16,276 nt of DNA from an uncultured Planctomycetota bacterium (GTDB lineage: Bacteria; Planctomycetota; SZUA-567; JAFGNG01), in contig CAMZKK010000153.1 in assembly GCA_947311175.1 (NCBI GenBank), forward strand, positions 1 through 16,276, in the 5' to 3' direction. Made by a program: the position numbers and the translations under genes. A model generated the notes under the pieces. The model had not been told where the DNA came from, did no database searches, and worked only from the letters and a program-made list of their open reading frames with translations. This document shows positions 14,643-16,276 of this stretch, piece by piece. Each line of letters opens with the position of its first letter. Position 1 is the first letter of the stretch.

Positions 14643-14676
14643 ATCGTAGAGTCAGGGCATGCCCTGACTCTACGAT
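14643..14676. repeat. Perfect 34-base palindrome between convergent genes
   Basis: The left half ATCGTAGAGTCAGGGCA (14643-14659) is exactly repeated in reverse complement at 14660-14676, with no spacer; in RNA the loop would centre on GCATGC. It starts four bases after the AAA+ stop and ends 20 bases before the end of the fmdB-type gene. Its position suits a bidirectional transcription terminator, but neither side has a clean T-run. The GTAGAG...CTCTAC ends resemble short dispersed palindromic repeats known from other bacterial genomes, so it may be one copy of a mobile REP/MITE-like family. Confidence 0.85.
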
Positions 14677-14696
14677 GTAAGAATTTAGATTGATGA

Positions 14697-14969
14697 TTAT
14701 TCTGATTTTTTATTTACTGAGGTATCTTTTTTTGCTGGGGATGTCTCTTTGTTTGATGGGGTATCGTTGTTTGGCTTTGAACCCTTGTTTTTGTAGTCGG
14801 TTTCGTAAAAGCCACTACCTTTAAATATTATTCCTGAACCGCTGCCAATTAGCCGTTGAAGTTTTAATTTTTTGCATTCAGGACATTTTTTTAGGGTTTT
14901 CGCAGTCATCGACTGGAACTCTTCAAATTTATGACCGCATGCGTTACATTCGTATTCATAGGTAGGCAT
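14697..14969 (-). CDS. FmdB-type zinc-ribbon protein
   Basis: The 90-residue product starts MPTYEYECNACGHKFEEFQS, the conserved start of the FmdB/CxxC_CxxC_SSSS family, with a second C-x2-C in KKCPECKK, so one zinc ribbon (Cys8, Cys11, and a pair near 29-32) is expected. Residues 38-52 (LQRLIGSGSGIIFKGSGFY) are the family's conserved tail. The last 30 residues are a hydrophilic Lys/Asn/Ser/Thr-rich extension. The name comes from a putative regulator of formamidase in Methylophilus; most members are uncharacterised. The start codon is 20 bases after the grpE stop on the same strand, with AAGG (14984-14981) about eleven bases upstream, so it is the last gene of the dnaJ-grpE operon. Confidence 0.88.
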   Translation of the reverse strand: MPTYEYECNACGHKFEEFQSMTAKTLKKCPECKKLKLQRLIGSGSGIIFKGSGFYETDYKNKGSKPNNDTPSNKETSPAKKDTSVNKKSE

Positions 14970-14989
14970 TTTGTCTTATTCCTTATTTA

Positions 14990-15655
14990 TTAACTTGTAG
15001 GTTTTCCTGAAGATATCCCAACCTTTGATGGTCTCAATACATAATCACCTATTTTATAACCAGGAGTGAATTCTTCCACTATTTTATTTTGGGCAATCTC
15101 TTCGTGTGGTATCTGCATCATTGCTTCATGGATATTGGGGTCGAAGTCGGTTCCCTTGCCCGCCTCTATTTTTTCAAAATCTACGGTTTTCAATGCCTTC
15201 CATAAATCATCTCTGACAATTTTAAGTCCTGAGAATAATGTATCAAAATCAGCAGTTTCCTCTGCATCAATGATGGCACGATTAAGGTCGTCAACCGGGC
15301 TTAATAACTCTTTTAAGAGTGATCCAATAATCATAACTTTTTGATTTTCTTTTTCTCGCTGTGCTCGTTTACGGAAGTTTTCTAAATCAGCTCTGGTTCG
15401 CTGTGAAAGCTCAAGATATTCATCTCGTTCTTTTATTGCGGTCTCTAATAAAGAAGACTCGGTTTGAACTTCATCCTTTAGTTTGGCCTTTGATTTATCA
15501 CCGGCTTTATCTTCGCTATCACCCTTGCCGCAAGATGGCTCAACGTCTGCCTCTGACTGCTCAGTATTTTCTTCAACATTGGCTTCAGTTTTTGACGCAT
15601 CAGTCACTGGTGCCGTTTTGTTTTTTTTGTGTTTGTTTTTATTCTTTTTACTCAT
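14990..15655 (-). CDS. grpE: Nucleotide exchange factor GrpE
   Basis: GrpE releases ADP from DnaK and resets the chaperone cycle in the cytoplasm. The 221-residue product has a low-complexity charged N-terminus (1-70, Lys-rich then Glu/Asp-rich). The long dimerisation coiled coil follows at about 75-130 (SQRTRADLENFRKRAQREKE), then PVDDLNRAI and the beta domain with FDPNIHEAMMQIP, IVEEFTPGYKIGDYVLRPSKV and GIS. These are standard GrpE signatures, and the length is normal. GAGG (15665-15662) lies six bases before ATG 15655. It starts 17 bases after the dnaJ stop and is followed by the fmdB-type gene. dnaK is not in the window. Heat-shock control is expected for such an operon, but its promoter lies beyond the right edge. 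Confidence 0.96.
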   Translation of the reverse strand: MSKKNKNKHKKNKTAPVTDASKTEANVEENTEQSEADVEPSCGKGDSEDKAGDKSKAKLKDEVQTESSLLETAIKERDEYLELSQRTRADLENFRKRAQREKENQKVMIIGSLLKELLSPVDDLNRAIIDAEETADFDTLFSGLKIVRDDLWKALKTVDFEKIEAGKGTDFDPNIHEAMMQIPHEEIAQNKIVEEFTPGYKIGDYVLRPSKVGISSGKPTS

Positions 15656-15672
15656 AGCTAACCTCGCATAAT

Positions 15673-16276
15673 TTATTCGTCAGTAAAGTATTCTTTAACT
15701 TTATCTAAAAAACCTTTTCTTCGTGCCGATACATTTGAGTTCTCAAGAGTTGCCAACTCTCTAAAAAGCTCTTCCATCTTGGGATTGAGTTTTTTAGGGG
15801 TTTCGAGAGATACTTTTACAATTTGGTCGCCAATTCCTCGACCATGGACATTTTTTATTCCTTGTCCACGGAGGCGGAATACCTGTTCGCTTTGGGTACC
15901 TGCCGGAATCTTTAATTTCGCCTTACCATTTAAAGTTGGTACTTCAAGATTTGCACCAAGGGCAGCTTGAGAAAAGGTAATTGGTATTTCGCAGTAAACA
16001 TCGTCATTATGGCGTTTGAAAAACTCATGCTCGGAAACCATTATGTAGCAATACAAATCACCTCGTGGTCCTCCACTTTCTCCTGGTTCGCCTTCTCCAG
16101 AGACTCTCATCCTTGTTCCGTCTTCAATGCCGGCTGGGATATCTACCTTTATTCTTACCGTTTTGTTTTCACGACCTTGACCACGACATTTTTTGCATGG
16201 TTTTTCAATTACTTCACCGGCACCATTACATGATGGACAGGTGGTGGCTATTGAAAAGAATCCCTGGCTCCTATAC
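15673..16276 (-). CDS. dnaJ: Chaperone DnaJ, C-terminal part (5' end beyond the window)
   Basis: The minus-strand frame is open from the right edge (first full codon at 16275-16273) to the TAA at 15675-15673, about 200 codons. It holds the last two zinc-finger repeats, CPSCNGAG and CKKCRGQG (C-x-x-C-x-G-x-G), then the client-binding domains: VRIKVDIPAGIEDGTRMRVSG, GDLYCYIMVSEHEFFKRHNDD, ITFSQAALGANLEVPTLNGK and IPAGTQSEQVFRLRGQG. These are diagnostic of a type I DnaJ, which delivers unfolded proteins to DnaK and stimulates its ATPase. The J domain and the first zinc repeats lie outside the window. The internal ATG at 16110 is not a start. grpE follows after 17 bases. Confidence 0.96.
   Translation of the reverse strand, partial: YRSQGFFSIATTCPSCNGAGEVIEKPCKKCRGQGRENKTVRIKVDIPAGIEDGTRMRVSGEGEPGESGGPRGDLYCYIMVSEHEFFKRHNDDVYCEIPITFSQAALGANLEVPTLNGKAKLKIPAGTQSEQVFRLRGQGIKNVHGRGIGDQIVKVSLETPKKLNPKMEELFRELATLENSNVSARRKGFLDKVKEYFTDE

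Noticed and set aside
1..16276. CRISPR array, prophage, toxin-antitoxin pair, known defence system or insertion sequence
   Set aside because: No spaced repeats, integrase, transposase, phage structural gene or recognisable toxin was found on either strand.

Overview
The window is AT-rich, densely coding bacterial DNA, most likely from a GC-poor, uncultivated member of the Planctomycetota or a neighbouring PVC-group lineage. Four things point there: a 68-residue small basic protein of the kind shared by Chlamydiae, Verrucomicrobia and Planctomycetes, sitting just after a DUF89 gene; a site-2 protease enlarged by several PDZ-like domains; a MEP-pathway dxr; and ferredoxin-dependent 2-oxoacid oxidation, which fits an anaerobe or facultative anaerobe. 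The lineage is inferred from gene content, not from a marker-gene tree. No rRNA, tRNA, CRISPR array, transposase or prophage gene is visible.

Bases 1-6476 hold one tightly packed plus-strand series: the end of a 4Fe-4S ferredoxin subunit, vorB (2-oxoacid:ferredoxin oxidoreductase alpha subunit), dxr (isoprenoid precursor synthesis), an rseP-like intramembrane protease, a GGDEF-PilZ cyclic-di-GMP protein and a single-pass membrane protein with a SPOR-like extracytoplasmic part. Gaps are -4 to about 25 bases, so cotranscription is likely. A DUF89 protein follows after 66 bases. The small basic protein gene comes next, with its own good promoter and a clear intrinsic terminator (7776-7806).

Bases 7812-12326 hold a hairpin, a response regulator with an unrecognised N-terminal domain, and a large RND-type inner-membrane transporter without visible adaptor or outer-membrane partner genes. 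Bases 12327-12749 form the only long gap between large genes. It contains a heptad direct repeat, a 54-codon minus-strand gene with a strong ribosome binding site, and a divergent promoter candidate for the next operon.

Bases 12750-14639 are a two-gene operon: a minimal MscS-type channel lacking the cytoplasmic cage, and an AAA+/HTH protein built like an NtrC-family activator but without a recognisable GAFTGA loop and without the sensor II arginine. This pair is the best candidate for something undescribed. A perfect 34-base palindrome lies between this operon and a convergent minus-strand chaperone operon, dnaJ (partial) - grpE - fmdB-type zinc-ribbon gene, that runs off the right edge.
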